A DNA stretch of 54,719 bases from Porticoccaceae bacterium UBA4026 (GCA_002382445.1 DGAQ01000046.1:3661-58379); one strand, 5' to 3'; shown: positions 24,955 to 34,084, counted from the stretch's first letter. The notes: generated from the letters alone by a model not told the origin. Made by a program: numbers and translations.

Positions 24955-25869
24955 ATGACAATTCGATACGACGGACAGGTTGCCATCGTTACCGGTGCTG
25001 GAAATGGCTTAGGGCGTTCTCATGCAATAGCCTTGGCTGCTCGGGGCGCTAAAGTTGTGGTTAACGACCTTGGTGGTGCAGTAGACGGTTCGGGCAGTTC
25101 AAGTGACGCAGCTCTGGAAACAGTGCGGTTGATTGAGCAAGCGGGTGGCCAAGCGATCAGCAATGGCGCTAATGTCGCAGATTATGCTCAAGTCGAGGCT
25201 ATGGTAGCTCAAGCCGTAGATACCTGGGGTCGAGTCGACATTTTGGTCAATAATGCGGGTATTTTGCGTGACAAAAGCTTTGTCAAAATGACTATGGCTG
25301 ACTTTCAATTGGTGGTTGATGTCCACCTAATGGGCTCCGCTAACTGTACTAAGGCCGTGTGGGAGTTGATGAGAGGGCAAGCCTACGGTCGAATAGTAAT
25401 GACGACGTCCTCCAGTGGTCTGTATGGAAACTTCGGTCAGGCTAACTATGGCGCAGCTAAGATGGCTGTTGTTGGGTTGATGAATACGCTAGTTCTTGAA
25501 GGAGATAAATACGATATTAAAGTCAATTGCCTGTCTCCCACAGCCGGCACTCGTATGCTTGATGGTCTGCTGACCGAAGAGAGTGCGGCAATACTGACTG
25601 TGGAATCAGTGACCACAGGTCTCTTAACTCTGTGCGATAAAGATGCCCCTAACCGCACCATATTGTGTGCCGGTGCCGGAGGATATGCGCGCACGCACAT
25701 ATATGAGACTGATGGTATTTACCTTGCTCCAGAAGATCAGACCCCCGAAAACGTGAGGGCTAATATGGATGCGATCGAAAATACAGACAACCAAAAAGTA
25801 CTTATAGGCGGCTTTCAGCAGACAGATAAGTTTGTTGCTAAGGCCATCGATTATATTAAAAATAAATAG
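24955..25869 (+). CDS. SDR, (3R)-hydroxyacyl-CoA dehydrogenase-like (MFE-2 dehydrogenase type)
   Basis: A 304-residue short-chain dehydrogenase like the dehydrogenase domain of peroxisomal multifunctional enzyme type 2. Signs: TGAGNGLGRSHAIALAARGA (about 13-32), the insert NDLGGAVDGSGSSSDAA that marks this subfamily, NNAGILRDKSF, catalytic Ser in TTSSSGLYGNFGQ and YGAAKMAVVG (Tyr and Lys). It probably oxidises a 3-hydroxyacyl-CoA with NAD+ in the same pathway as the dehydrogenases upstream. It follows ACAD3 by 30 bases and precedes the MDR gene by 17, consistent with one operon. Confidence 0.9.
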   Translation: MTIRYDGQVAIVTGAGNGLGRSHAIALAARGAKVVVNDLGGAVDGSGSSSDAALETVRLIEQAGGQAISNGANVADYAQVEAMVAQAVDTWGRVDILVNNAGILRDKSFVKMTMADFQLVVDVHLMGSANCTKAVWELMRGQAYGRIVMTTSSSGLYGNFGQANYGAAKMAVVGLMNTLVLEGDKYDIKVNCLSPTAGTRMLDGLLTEESAAILTVESVTTGLLTLCDKDAPNRTILCAGAGGYARTHIYETDGIYLAPEDQTPENVRANMDAIENTDNQKVLIGGFQQTDKFVAKAIDYIKNK

Positions 25870-25886
25870 ATTTTCAGGATACTGTT

Positions 25887-26864
25887 ATGAAAGCATTAAT
25901 ATGTAGCGAATTCGGATCCACCCAAGACCTAACACTTGAGACCCGTGATGACCTCGAACCTGGTGCGGGTGAGGTACTTATCGATGTCAAGGCGGCAGGG
26001 GTTAACTTTCCTGATATTTTGACAGTTGAGGGTAAATACCAGTTTAAACCATCGTTGCCATTTATTCCCGGGACAGAGGTGTCCGGCGTAGTGAGTAAGC
26101 TAGGTAAAGGTGTGACTAGTCGCCAGGTGGGTGATGAAGTCGTGGGTATGGTGCAAATTGGTGGTTTTGCTAGCCAAGTTGTGACGTCAGAATACACTAC
26201 CTTTTTGAAGGGTAGCAGTATGTCTTATGATCAGGCGGCAGGCTTTGCCGTCACCTATGGAACCTCTTACTACGCGCTAAAGCAAAAGGCACAATTGCAG
26301 CCAGGCGAGACCGTTCTTGTCCTTGGGGCGGCCGGTGGAGTGGGCATAGCAACTATTCAGATAGCTAAAGCAATGGGTGCCACAGTCATAGCTGCTGCAA
26401 GCACAGAAGAGAAACTCGATTTTGCATGTGAAGCAGGTGCCGATCTACGAATTAATTATTCGACCGATAACCTCAAAGAAAAGGTTAAAGAACTTACCAA
26501 AGGCAAGGGTGCAGATGTTATTTATGACCCTGTCGGCGGCGACTTCTCAGAGCAAGCATTCCGTGCTATTGCGTGGGATGGTCGGTTTTTAGTGATCGGT
26601 TTTGCTTCTGGCCCAATACCTAAAGTGCCACTTAACTTAGCGTTGCTAAAAGGCGCATCAATGGTCGGCGTCTTTTGGGGTGCCTGGTCAGCGCGTGACC
26701 CGAAGTCTTCTCAACAGAACTTTAAAGAGCTGATTGAGATGATTGACGGAGGTAAGTTCTCTCCATTAGTGACTGAAGTTTACTCTCTAGATGACCATAG
26801 CTCTGCCTTTGGCTCGATCGCTGAGCGTCGAGCGAAGGGTAAAGTAATACTGACCATGGACTAG
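25887..26864 (+). CDS. NADPH:quinone reductase-like MDR oxidoreductase
   Basis: A 325-residue zinc-free medium-chain reductase of the quinone oxidoreductase type. Visible: GVNFPDILTVEGKYQ (about 40-54), the nucleotide-binding LGAAGGVGIATIQIAKAMG (about 148-166), GADVIYDPVGGDFSEQA, and the C-terminal AKGKVILTMD. Members reduce quinones or alpha-beta unsaturated carbonyls. Here it may act as an enoyl reductase in the acyl-CoA pathway, but the sequence does not settle this. It is the last gene before a clear terminator. Confidence 0.9.
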   Translation: MKALICSEFGSTQDLTLETRDDLEPGAGEVLIDVKAAGVNFPDILTVEGKYQFKPSLPFIPGTEVSGVVSKLGKGVTSRQVGDEVVGMVQIGGFASQVVTSEYTTFLKGSSMSYDQAAGFAVTYGTSYYALKQKAQLQPGETVLVLGAAGGVGIATIQIAKAMGATVIAAASTEEKLDFACEAGADLRINYSTDNLKEKVKELTKGKGADVIYDPVGGDFSEQAFRAIAWDGRFLVIGFASGPIPKVPLNLALLKGASMVGVFWGAWSARDPKSSQQNFKELIEMIDGGKFSPLVTEVYSLDDHSSAFGSIAERRAKGKVILTMD

Positions 26865-26894
26865 GTTCCACCCTCTAAGTTAGTTTGGAAAATG

Positions 26895-26916
26895 CCTGCG
26901 AAAGCGGGTTTTTTTT
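26895..26916 (+). terminator. Intrinsic terminator with GAAA tetraloop
   Basis: CCTGC (26895-26899), loop GAAA (26900-26903), GCGGG (26904-26908), then eight T (26909-26916). It lies 31 bases after the MDR reductase stop and ends the catabolic operon. Confidence 0.75.
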
Positions 26917-27054
26917 GTGGTAGAGCATGGGCTATATATCTTCAATTCAATCTCATTTCTCAGATGGATTCTTGTTCTGAGGGTTATAGTTGCTGAATTA
27001 TGACTCTTTGACTGCTAATATAAAGTTGACGCTAACAGACCACGAGGAAGTTCA

Positions 27055-27369
27055 ATGATTTATTCAACGACAGAAACAATACCTGGCCGCCAGATTGTTG
27101 AGAGCTTAGGCGTGGTCACCGGTAACGTGGTCCAGGCCAAGCACATTGGTCGTGACATCATGGCTGGACTAAAAAGCATCGTCGGTGGTGAGATACGAGG
27201 CTATACCGAAATGCTGAATGAGGCTCGAGATATTGCCGTTGATAGATTAGTTAAAAGTGCCGAGCAGAAGGGTGCAGATGCAGTGGTTGGAATAAGATTT
27301 AGTACCAGTGCGATTATGGACGGGTCTTCCGAGATTCTGGTTTTTGGTACAGCGGTGAAACTTAGCTAA
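27055..27369 (+). CDS. YbjQ family (UPF0145) protein
   Basis: A 104-residue small protein of the YbjQ family, which forms a pentameric alpha/beta fold; its function is unsettled (a heavy-metal-binding name is used in databases). Signs: the N-terminal STTETIPGRQIVESLGVVTG, a central IVGGEIRGYTEMLNEARDIA and KGADAVVGIRF. The ATG has GAGGAAG upstream. It stands alone, with terminators on either side, and converges with the DedA-like gene. Confidence 0.9.
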   Translation: MIYSTTETIPGRQIVESLGVVTGNVVQAKHIGRDIMAGLKSIVGGEIRGYTEMLNEARDIAVDRLVKSAEQKGADAVVGIRFSTSAIMDGSSEILVFGTAVKLS

Positions 27370-27389
27370 AAGAAACTATAGTTTTAGCT
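27364..27389. terminator. Bidirectional stem-loop between ybjQ-like and DedA-like genes
   Basis: AGCTAAAA (27364-27371) is the exact reverse complement of TTTTAGCT (27382-27389), with a ten-base loop. The arms overlap both stop codons of the convergent genes. Each strand shows TTTT within the arm only, so it is a modest terminator. Confidence 0.4.
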
Positions 27390-27836
27390 CAATAGATTAT
27401 CTAAGCCGATGACTAATAACCCAAGCCCCGCGGCCCAAATGGCGCAACCAATAATGTCGGCCAGTGTGAATTTGAGACGACTTGCCCCACTGACACCTAC
27501 CATCATTGGCACTAGGCTTCTTACCGCGGTTAGAAGACGTCCGCCGACAATCGATAATGTACCGTACTTCAAGATGAACGCTTCACCTTTCTGTATTTTA
27601 TCGATTCGTTTTTGCGCAAACGCAGTGTCGTGGAATGCCGGGCCGAACCAACGACCGAAATAGAAACCGAGGTGATCGGAGAGGCATGCACCGGCAAAAG
27701 CCAGAGGGAGTATTTCCGATAGGGAGGCAATCTGTTCGGTGTATAAAATGGTGCTGACGGTTAATAAAATTACACCGGAAACGAATAGACCAAGTCCCGG
27801 GCAGGCCTCAAGAAATGCCAGTACAGGAATTATCAT
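27384..27836 (-). CDS. DedA family membrane protein (start unclear)
   Basis: DedA-family proteins are inner-membrane transporters linked to undecaprenyl phosphate and phospholipid recycling. From the only ATG (27836) there are 150 residues, shorter than the usual 190-220. Seen: AFLEACPGLGLFVSG (the E-x-x-P loop region), SDHLGFYFGRWFG, and GGRLLTAVRSLVPMMVGVSG, all family blocks. The family N-terminus (LIDDFILNWLNSNQQHAW) is encoded upstream of that ATG, in frame, but with no ATG, GTG or TTG back to the amber stop of the acyltransferase gene at 27945. The real start may be CTG near 27930, or this is read as a fusion through the amber codon, or the gene is damaged. Confidence 0.75.
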   Translation of the reverse strand: MIIPVLAFLEACPGLGLFVSGVILLTVSTILYTEQIASLSEILPLAFAGACLSDHLGFYFGRWFGPAFHDTAFAQKRIDKIQKGEAFILKYGTLSIVGGRLLTAVRSLVPMMVGVSGASRLKFTLADIIGCAIWAAGLGLLVIGLDNLLS

Positions 27837-27944
27837 CCAGGCATGCTGCTGGTTACTATTGAGCCAATTTAATATAAAGTCGTCGATGAGTGATGTCCCG
27901 TATTTGTCAGTACTAGCCGGCGATAACAGCAGAAGCTTGGGCTT

Positions 27945-28529
27945 CTAGGATGCGTAATTTTGGGGCTTGATGCCACTCTTGGAATCAAAAAATTGTTTTA
28001 ATTCTCTTAGGTCGGCTTGGGGGTCTGAGGTTGGCTCCAAAAGCCCCTCAATGCCAACAGTGCGCGTAATGCTATCGACATATACCACAAGAATGGGAAC
28101 CTTAGCCGTGGTGGCGACATGGTGAAAACCTAGTTTCCAGTTAGGATTGGGGCTGCGTGTCCCTTCAGGGGTGATGATTAGAACGAACTCGTCACGCTCG
28201 TGGTAAAGACCGGCTATATATTTTACTAGCGATGTTGCTTCTGTTCGATTGACAGGAATCGCGCCACAGTAACGTAATAACCAGCCGAGGGGGCCGACAA
28301 AAAGGCTGTTTTTAATTAAAACACTTGGCTGAAATCGTAGGGTCGATACCGCCAAGATAAACAAAAAGAAGTCCCAATTTGATGTGTGAGGCGCGACAAT
28401 CAAAACATATTTTTTTTGACCTTCGGGCAACTCGCCTGTTACACGCCAGCCAATGAGCTTTAATATGATCTTGGACAGAAAACGTAAAACGGGCGACAAA
28501 ATTGGGGTTGAGAAAAGAGTGTAGCGCAT
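27945..28529 (-). CDS. PlsC-like acyltransferase (1-acylglycerol-3-phosphate acyltransferase superfamily)
   Basis: A 194-residue membrane-associated acyltransferase. The catalytic HxxxxD motif is in APHTSNWDFF (about 46-55) and the substrate motif in TPEGTRSPNPNWK (about 121-133). The ATG at 28529 has GGAG six bases upstream; an ATG at 28541 lacks a ribosome site. It is smaller than PlsC and resembles the short acyltransferases of unknown acceptor common in Gammaproteobacteria. Its amber stop (27945-27947) is in the same reading frame as the DedA-like gene downstream, with 36 sense codons between. Confidence 0.88.
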   Translation of the reverse strand: MRYTLFSTPILSPVLRFLSKIILKLIGWRVTGELPEGQKKYVLIVAPHTSNWDFFLFILAVSTLRFQPSVLIKNSLFVGPLGWLLRYCGAIPVNRTEATSLVKYIAGLYHERDEFVLIITPEGTRSPNPNWKLGFHHVATTAKVPILVVYVDSITRTVGIEGLLEPTSDPQADLRELKQFFDSKSGIKPQNYAS

Positions 28530-28686
28530 CTGGATCTCCATCGGGGTGTGAATAATATAACAAATATGGCTCCAGTTAAATCATGTCCGCTAATGAGTCC
28601 TTTTAATCAATTTGTATAAGTTGATCGATTAACTAGGGTTATACTTGTCGCTATGGAGTAATTATAAAAATAAAAGGGAGCTGGCT

Positions 28687-30099
28687 TTGAGTGAAGTGTT
28701 GAAAACTGATTATTTAATCATTGGAAGCGGTGTGGTCGGCATGGCTTTTGCCGACACGCTCTTAGAAGAAACAAGCGCCAACATAATTATTGTGGATCGC
28801 TATGTAAAGCCTGGCGGTCACTGGAATCTTGCCTATCCCTTTGTCACCCTGCACCAGCCATCATCTTTCTTTGGCGTTAGTTCCAAAGAGCTTAGCCGCG
28901 GCACCTTTGATCAAGTGGGGTTAAATAAAGGCATGGGCGATTTGGCGTCAGGGGCTGAGGTCTGCGCCTACTTTGATGACCTCATGCGTCAGCGTTTTCT
29001 GGCGAGCGGCAGAGTACAGTATTTTCCGATGTGTGATTATCTAGGCGATGGCACTTTTACCTCTAAACTGACGGGAAAAGAATACCAGGTAGAGCACAAG
29101 AAGCTAGTGGATGCGACCTTCTTAACCGTTGATGTACCATCGACACATACACCTAATTTCAGTATTTCGCCTGAGGTTCAGTTTATGCCCCTGAACGATT
29201 TGCCTAAGATTAGGGCAAAACCAACAGGTTACGTTGTTATTGGTGGAGGTAAGACTGCGATCGATGCTTGTCTTTGGTTATTGGAAACGGGCGTTGACCC
29301 AGATGATATTACCTGGATTCGTTCCCGGGATGCGTGGTTATTAGACCGCGCGAACACTCAGCCAACAGAGGCCTTCTTTACTCATTCAGTGGGTTCAATT
29401 GCCGTCCAATACGAGGCCATAGCTGGCGCTGACTCTATTGAGGACATGTTTGATCGGCTCGAGGTCGGTGGTTACCTATTGCGGCTGGATAAGAATGTCC
29501 GTCCTAGTATGTTTCATGCTGCCACTATTAGTCGTGCGGAAGTTACTGAATTGCAGCGGATTAAAAATATAGTGCGACTTGGTCATGTCACCGAAATCGA
29601 AGAAAGTCGAATTGTTTTGGCTAATGGAGAGATCGAAACCAGTAAAGGGCATGTACATGTTGATTGTTCGGCAAGTTTAATTCGCACAATAGGGAAAAGA
29701 GTCCCTGTGCCAGTGTTCAAGGGTAAGTGCATTACGCCGCAAATGATAAGAGGATACCAGCCCGCGTTTAGTGCCTCTATGGCGGCTTATGTTGAGGCCA
29801 ATTACACTGAAGAAGATGAAAGGAACAAGCTCTGCGCCTTGGTGCCTATGCCTAATCAAGCTGAAGACTTTATTCCTATGACCTTGGCTATGATGACCAA
29901 TCAGTTTAACTGGTCTCAGGATAAGCCTTTGAAGCGATGGATCGGTCAAAACCGTCTGGATGGTTTCACTAAACTTATTACTAGCGTCGATAAAAATGAT
30001 CGTGAGAAGATGGATATTATGCGCCGTATACAGGTAAGTGCGATGCCTGCGGTGGCCAAATTGCAGCAGTTTGCTGCTGAATTATCAGAGGGATTTTAA
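28687..30099 (+). CDS. FAD/NAD(P)-binding oxidoreductase of unknown substrate
   Basis: A 470-residue flavoprotein with an N-terminal dinucleotide motif IIGSGVVGMAFAD (about 13-25), a GGHWN block, and a second Rossmann motif VVIGGGKTAIDACLWLLE (about 186-203), like flavin monooxygenase-related proteins. The start is TTG at 28687, with GGGAG six bases before it; a TTG at 28645 is in frame but has no ribosome site. The next gene (DUF2855) starts two bases after its stop, so the pair is likely coupled. I do not recognise a characterised homologue. Confidence 0.82.
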   Translation: MSEVLKTDYLIIGSGVVGMAFADTLLEETSANIIIVDRYVKPGGHWNLAYPFVTLHQPSSFFGVSSKELSRGTFDQVGLNKGMGDLASGAEVCAYFDDLMRQRFLASGRVQYFPMCDYLGDGTFTSKLTGKEYQVEHKKLVDATFLTVDVPSTHTPNFSISPEVQFMPLNDLPKIRAKPTGYVVIGGGKTAIDACLWLLETGVDPDDITWIRSRDAWLLDRANTQPTEAFFTHSVGSIAVQYEAIAGADSIEDMFDRLEVGGYLLRLDKNVRPSMFHAATISRAEVTELQRIKNIVRLGHVTEIEESRIVLANGEIETSKGHVHVDCSASLIRTIGKRVPVPVFKGKCITPQMIRGYQPAFSASMAAYVEANYTEEDERNKLCALVPMPNQAEDFIPMTLAMMTNQFNWSQDKPLKRWIGQNRLDGFTKLITSVDKNDREKMDIMRRIQVSAMPAVAKLQQFAAELSEGF

Positions 30100-30101
30100 G
30101 G

Positions 30102-31208
30102 GTGAGTGAATTTCAAACATTTAAAAAAGATTTAACCCAAACACGGCTAGTTAAAACCAATGAGGCCGCAGCTCTAGCAAATTTGGCTGATGGCGACATT
30201 CTGTTGCGCATCGAGCGGTTCGCCTTTACCGCTAACAACATCACCTATGGCGCGGCGGGAGACACCATTGGCTACTGGAAGTTCTTTCCAGCGGCGGACA
30301 ATGAGAGTGGTGATTGGGGTTGCCTGCCGGTCTGGGGCTTCGCCGATGTTATTGCTTCAAATGTAGAGGGTCTAGATGTGGGCGAGCGCCTTTATGGCTA
30401 TTATCCCCCGTCTGATTTCGTAGTGATGTCGCCGATAAAGGTTTCATCGCAACGTTTTGTGGATGGGGCACTGCATCGTGCCGAGCTTCCTCCGGTGTAC
30501 AATAATTATCAGCGAATATCTGCAGAAGCTGGCTACGATGGTGCCTTGGATAATATTCGTTCGATTTTGTTCCCTTTACACGTCACTTCATTTTGCCTGT
30601 GCGATGCGCTTCAGGAAGCTGAATATCAGGGTGCAAGTCAGGTTATTATCGTTAGCGCATCTAGCAAAACAGCGATTGGCTTGGCTCAGGGTTTGGCCAA
30701 AGAAGAGGGTGCGCCAAAAGTGGTCGGTTTGACTTCGAAAAGTAATCGAGTCTTTGTTGAGAGCTTGGGTTGTTATGATCAAGTTGTCTGCTATGACGAG
30801 CTGGCTAATCTAGATACCGCTATAGCGAGTGTTATGGTTGATATGGCGGGTAATCGTGCCGTTTTGGGCGCGGTGCACGGTGCATTAGGCGAGAACATGC
30901 TCAACTGTATAAGTGTCGGCATGACTCATTGGGATACTCTATCTGACAATGATCCTCTGGCAACACAGATGATTAGAGAGAGGACCTCCTTTTTCTTTGC
31001 TCCATCACACATTCAGAAGCGCATGACTGATTGGGGCCAGGATGGGTATAACGCTCGTACTAAGGCATTCATGTCGGCGCGAATACAAGAAAGTTTGTCT
31101 TGGATGAAAATTGAAGAAATATCGGGATTCGATGCCTTCAGTAACATCTATGATCAGATGGTTATTGGGAAAATAAATCCTAATGAAGGTATTGTTGTTG
31201 TCCCCTGA
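30102..31208 (+). CDS. DUF2855 family protein
   Basis: A 368-residue protein of the DUF2855 family, distantly like medium-chain reductases: RIERFAFTANNITYGAAGDTIGYWKFFPA-type N-terminal block (about 37-65, cited here by its key residues RF, NN, YG, YWKFFP) and a later Rossmann-like segment VIIVSASSKTAIGLAQGL (about 184-201). GTG start at 30102, two bases after the flavoprotein gene, with GAGGG upstream. Function is unknown. The coupling suggests it reduces or hands over a product of the flavoprotein. Confidence 0.82.
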   Translation: MSEFQTFKKDLTQTRLVKTNEAAALANLADGDILLRIERFAFTANNITYGAAGDTIGYWKFFPAADNESGDWGCLPVWGFADVIASNVEGLDVGERLYGYYPPSDFVVMSPIKVSSQRFVDGALHRAELPPVYNNYQRISAEAGYDGALDNIRSILFPLHVTSFCLCDALQEAEYQGASQVIIVSASSKTAIGLAQGLAKEEGAPKVVGLTSKSNRVFVESLGCYDQVVCYDELANLDTAIASVMVDMAGNRAVLGAVHGALGENMLNCISVGMTHWDTLSDNDPLATQMIRERTSFFFAPSHIQKRMTDWGQDGYNARTKAFMSARIQESLSWMKIEEISGFDAFSNIYDQMVIGKINPNEGIVVVP

Positions 31209-31475
31209 ACGGCGTTAACTAAGTTGACCTAGCCGGCATCAGTTACCCTATTTTACCCGCATTAATTCAGGATCAATTTGTTATGATGCCAATCCATTAT
31301 TTTGTTGTTGATTGCTGGGTAATTCCCTCAATAAATAATTGAGATATTGGTGCTGTGTTACGCTGTACAATTGGAATTTTCCATCATCAGTTTGAAGAGT
31401 TTTTTAGGCCCGCAAGGTACTGCTGACTAACTCCAGTTGGGCAAACGCTATGCTAGCAATTTCATGTTCTAGCAC
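31209..31475. other. Intergenic region, nothing recognised
   Basis: Between the DUF2855 stop and the gene remnant at 31476-31732. I read both strands and see no open frame with a ribosome site, no strong hairpin followed by T, and no repeat. Confidence 0.5.
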
Positions 31476-31732
31476 TTATCTAACCATGTCTCTATTGTGT
31501 TCGGAGATTAGATTTAATAGTACCTCGAGCTCATCGCTATAGATGATCAATTCTTCGCTAAACATCCGCCACGATCCGTTCTAGCCAGGGGTGCTTCTGA
31601 GTGACCCTCCAATACGCCTTGTTTTTATAAGGCGGCGACCCTGTTGACTAAATCTTGCTGTTCAATTAGAGATTTAAGCGCTCTTGCGGTCTGCTCCTCA
31701 ATAACGGCAATAGCCTTAGCGTCTCTTGCACG
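31476..31732 (-). pseudogene. Frameshifted remnant of an unidentified gene
   Basis: Directly after the CocE-type hydrolase stop, the reverse strand reads as protein-like sequence in pieces. In the hydrolase frame it runs RARDAKAIAVIEEQ and TARALKSLIEQQDLVNRVAAL, then stops. In a shifted frame it continues YKNKAYWRVTQKHPWLERIVAD. After another shift it gives MFSEELIIYSDELEVLL and NLISEHNRDMVR, then TAA (31476-31478). The three pieces abut without overlap loss, as expected of one decayed coding sequence of about 85 residues. I do not recognise the family. Chance is the alternative, but the helical, charged, low-bias character argues for a relic. Confidence 0.4.
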
Positions 31733-33820
31733 TCACTGGAAATCTCTGGGAATGATTTCATCCCAAGATTTCTGTCGGAATATTTCATCATTGACGAACA
31801 CTCGCCGATGAAAGATGAGGCGGAAATTTTCTGGATCACTGGTAAATTCCACATCTTGTTCGAATCTAAGGTGTCGGTCCTCAAGTTGGTAGTTCAGAGT
31901 ATAAGAGCCCTCTACAGAGGTATAGGCTGGATTTTTGTCAGAGGTCCGGTGTTCAATGGCCTCTTCGAATCGCTCCTCACCCCAGGGGTAGCCTGTACCC
32001 CCTGAATTGCGTGCAACACCAAAAGCCTCATTTGTTTTAGGGTCGAGTTCGATAGACGTTATGGCGGCATAGCCGGATAGATTCCCGGCATCGAGAGTTT
32101 CGAATCCTGGCATCTGCGGGTCTGTGGCAGGTGCTTTGAAAATGGGTACTCGCGCTGGTGCGGCCAGTATTACGGGTAATTGCACTTGCGCCCCGCCTAT
32201 CCCTCCAATTGCCAGTGCACTGCTCATAGGCATGGGTGTGGGCCACAACATTGGCCACTGAGAGTTACTGATTGCCAGACGAATTTTGTGACCTTTAGGA
32301 AACACCCATGAGGTGAGCATTAAATCCATTTTTAATGGAAAATTCTCTCCGGGAACCACGGCGATAGGCGTGCGTGCAGAGAGGCGATGGGTCCCATTGA
32401 AGCCGATTCCGGCTACCTGCGTCACTTGACCGTCCGGAGCGATATCGCTCAGACGTACCAACCAGTTTGCCCGCGGCGCTGTGGCTGAAACATTAATGAG
32501 TGCTTGGGCTCGACCTAGAATCTCCAGTGGTTCTTCAAGTGGTTCAGAGTCATAAACCAAGCTGTGGTCATCCATAGGTTGTTGGTCTGGTGTGATGCTA
32601 CCCCACCACATTGTAGGGCCGCCGCCTTGAAGTCCCGCGGAAGGTTTGTATTTCATGGTATGGGTTGCAGTCTTTGATGATGGTGTGCGAGCCAACCTAT
32701 GTTCATTGTCTGCGTACCAGATCTGGTTTTGTGTTCTCTTGATAGGCCATCCGTCTTCCCAGCGCCAGCTTCCGGATACTTCCTCTAGAGAAGGATTTGG
32801 CGGATGATAGTCACGTATATACACAGCGAATCGCGGTTCATCTAAAATGCCGGTATCGATACCTTTAAGCCAGTGGTCAAACCAGCGCACTGCCTCATGC
32901 CTCCACTCCATTTGTGGCTTCGGCCAAGCGGTATTGGGAAAGTAATGATCCCAGGGGCCTATCATGGCTTTAACGGGCGCTTTAACTTTTTCCAACATGC
33001 GTGGAATACTATTGCGATAGCCGTCATACCAGCCGCCTATGTGGAAGCTGGGGATTTGGATATCTTCATAGCGATCTCGCGCCGAACTCCTATCCCAAAA
33101 TGGTCCGTCGCGCTGCTGACGCATATAAGTATAGACGCTGGGCTCAGCGCTAAAACGATTGCGCTCCCACTCTTCGTCCAATATGAAATCGGGTGCACCG
33201 GGTAGGGCGTTATAAAGGTCATTACTCATCATCCAAGAGTCTGTATGGATGATGCCGTCCATATAGTGCACGTCTTCCTGATACAGTTCCTCTGTCGCCA
33301 TCAAGGATATAAACGTCTTTAGAGCTGGCGGCTGGCGCAAGGCCATTTGAATACCATTGAAGCCACCCCAAGAAATGCCGAACATGCCGACACTGCCGTT
33401 AGACCAAGCCTGCTTCGACAACCAATCGATCAGGATTTCGCCGTCATCGAGTTCGATATCTGAATACTCATAGGGAATGGTAGCCCCCTCTGAATTGCCA
33501 GTGCCGCGGATGTCCACTCGAACCACGACGTAACCATTCCGTACGAAATAACTGTATAGCGAAAGGTTGCGAGCACGGGAGTCGGTTTTACGATAAGGCG
33601 TGTACTCCAGTAATACCGGCATGCGGCTCTCTGTAGGGGCGGATGTACTGCGGTAAATATCCGCGGCCAACCTAACCCCGTCAGGTAAGGTGATCCAGGC
33701 CTCACTGAGTTGAATGTCAGAATCGAGTGCAACTTGTTGTGCCTCAACGGGCGTGATGGAGAATGGTAGAGTCGAGAAGACTAGCAATAAAAGCATGGTT
33801 ACTATTCTAGTTCTGCGCAT
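31733..33820 (-). CDS. Secreted CocE/NonD family alpha/beta hydrolase
   Basis: A 695-residue hydrolase of the X-Pro dipeptidyl peptidase/cocaine esterase superfamily. It has a signal peptide (about 1-28, ending VEAQQ). The catalytic Ser150 is in MFGISWGGFNG. The DIRGTGNSEG block (about 103-112), the GPWDHYFP His motif and the C-terminal jelly-roll domain (DLMLTSWVFPKGHKIRLAIS) are family features. It may cleave esters or amides outside the cytoplasm; the substrate cannot be inferred. It is isolated, with a gene remnant behind it and a structured non-coding region in front. Confidence 0.92.
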   Translation of the reverse strand: MRRTRIVTMLLLLVFSTLPFSITPVEAQQVALDSDIQLSEAWITLPDGVRLAADIYRSTSAPTESRMPVLLEYTPYRKTDSRARNLSLYSYFVRNGYVVVRVDIRGTGNSEGATIPYEYSDIELDDGEILIDWLSKQAWSNGSVGMFGISWGGFNGIQMALRQPPALKTFISLMATEELYQEDVHYMDGIIHTDSWMMSNDLYNALPGAPDFILDEEWERNRFSAEPSVYTYMRQQRDGPFWDRSSARDRYEDIQIPSFHIGGWYDGYRNSIPRMLEKVKAPVKAMIGPWDHYFPNTAWPKPQMEWRHEAVRWFDHWLKGIDTGILDEPRFAVYIRDYHPPNPSLEEVSGSWRWEDGWPIKRTQNQIWYADNEHRLARTPSSKTATHTMKYKPSAGLQGGGPTMWWGSITPDQQPMDDHSLVYDSEPLEEPLEILGRAQALINVSATAPRANWLVRLSDIAPDGQVTQVAGIGFNGTHRLSARTPIAVVPGENFPLKMDLMLTSWVFPKGHKIRLAISNSQWPMLWPTPMPMSSALAIGGIGGAQVQLPVILAAPARVPIFKAPATDPQMPGFETLDAGNLSGYAAITSIELDPKTNEAFGVARNSGGTGYPWGEERFEEAIEHRTSDKNPAYTSVEGSYTLNYQLEDRHLRFEQDVEFTSDPENFRLIFHRRVFVNDEIFRQKSWDEIIPRDFQ

Positions 33821-33975
33821 TTTCTTTATCTCAGTAAAAGCTAAGTAAATTGACTATAGGTGGAATCAGTAGTCTCATCTAGCTCAATCTACAATATAAA
33901 CTGGGCTAGTTGCAATCGCGTAGCTATTATCAACCCATTAGCTATACAATTATTGAGCTAAATTAGGGCTTTGTC

Positions 33976-34074
33976 ATGAGCTTTCCTGGTCATGCGGGTA
34001 GCCAATCCCCTCAGTTCACTACCGGTGAGACCTATTTATCTAAAGTGGCCTTGAGTAGACATGGTGGAATATAA
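33976..34074 (+). CDS. Possible 32-residue small protein
   Basis: An ATG at 33976 with AGGG at 33965-33968 (seven-base spacer) opens a 32-residue frame beginning MSFPGHAGSQSPQF and ending ALSRHGGI. It lies in the 418-base gap between the divergent CocE hydrolase and ubiX, just before a series of hairpins. It could be a leader peptide, a relic or chance. Confidence 0.15.
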   Translation: MSFPGHAGSQSPQFTTGETYLSKVALSRHGGI

Positions 34075-34084
34075 CGCCAATAAG

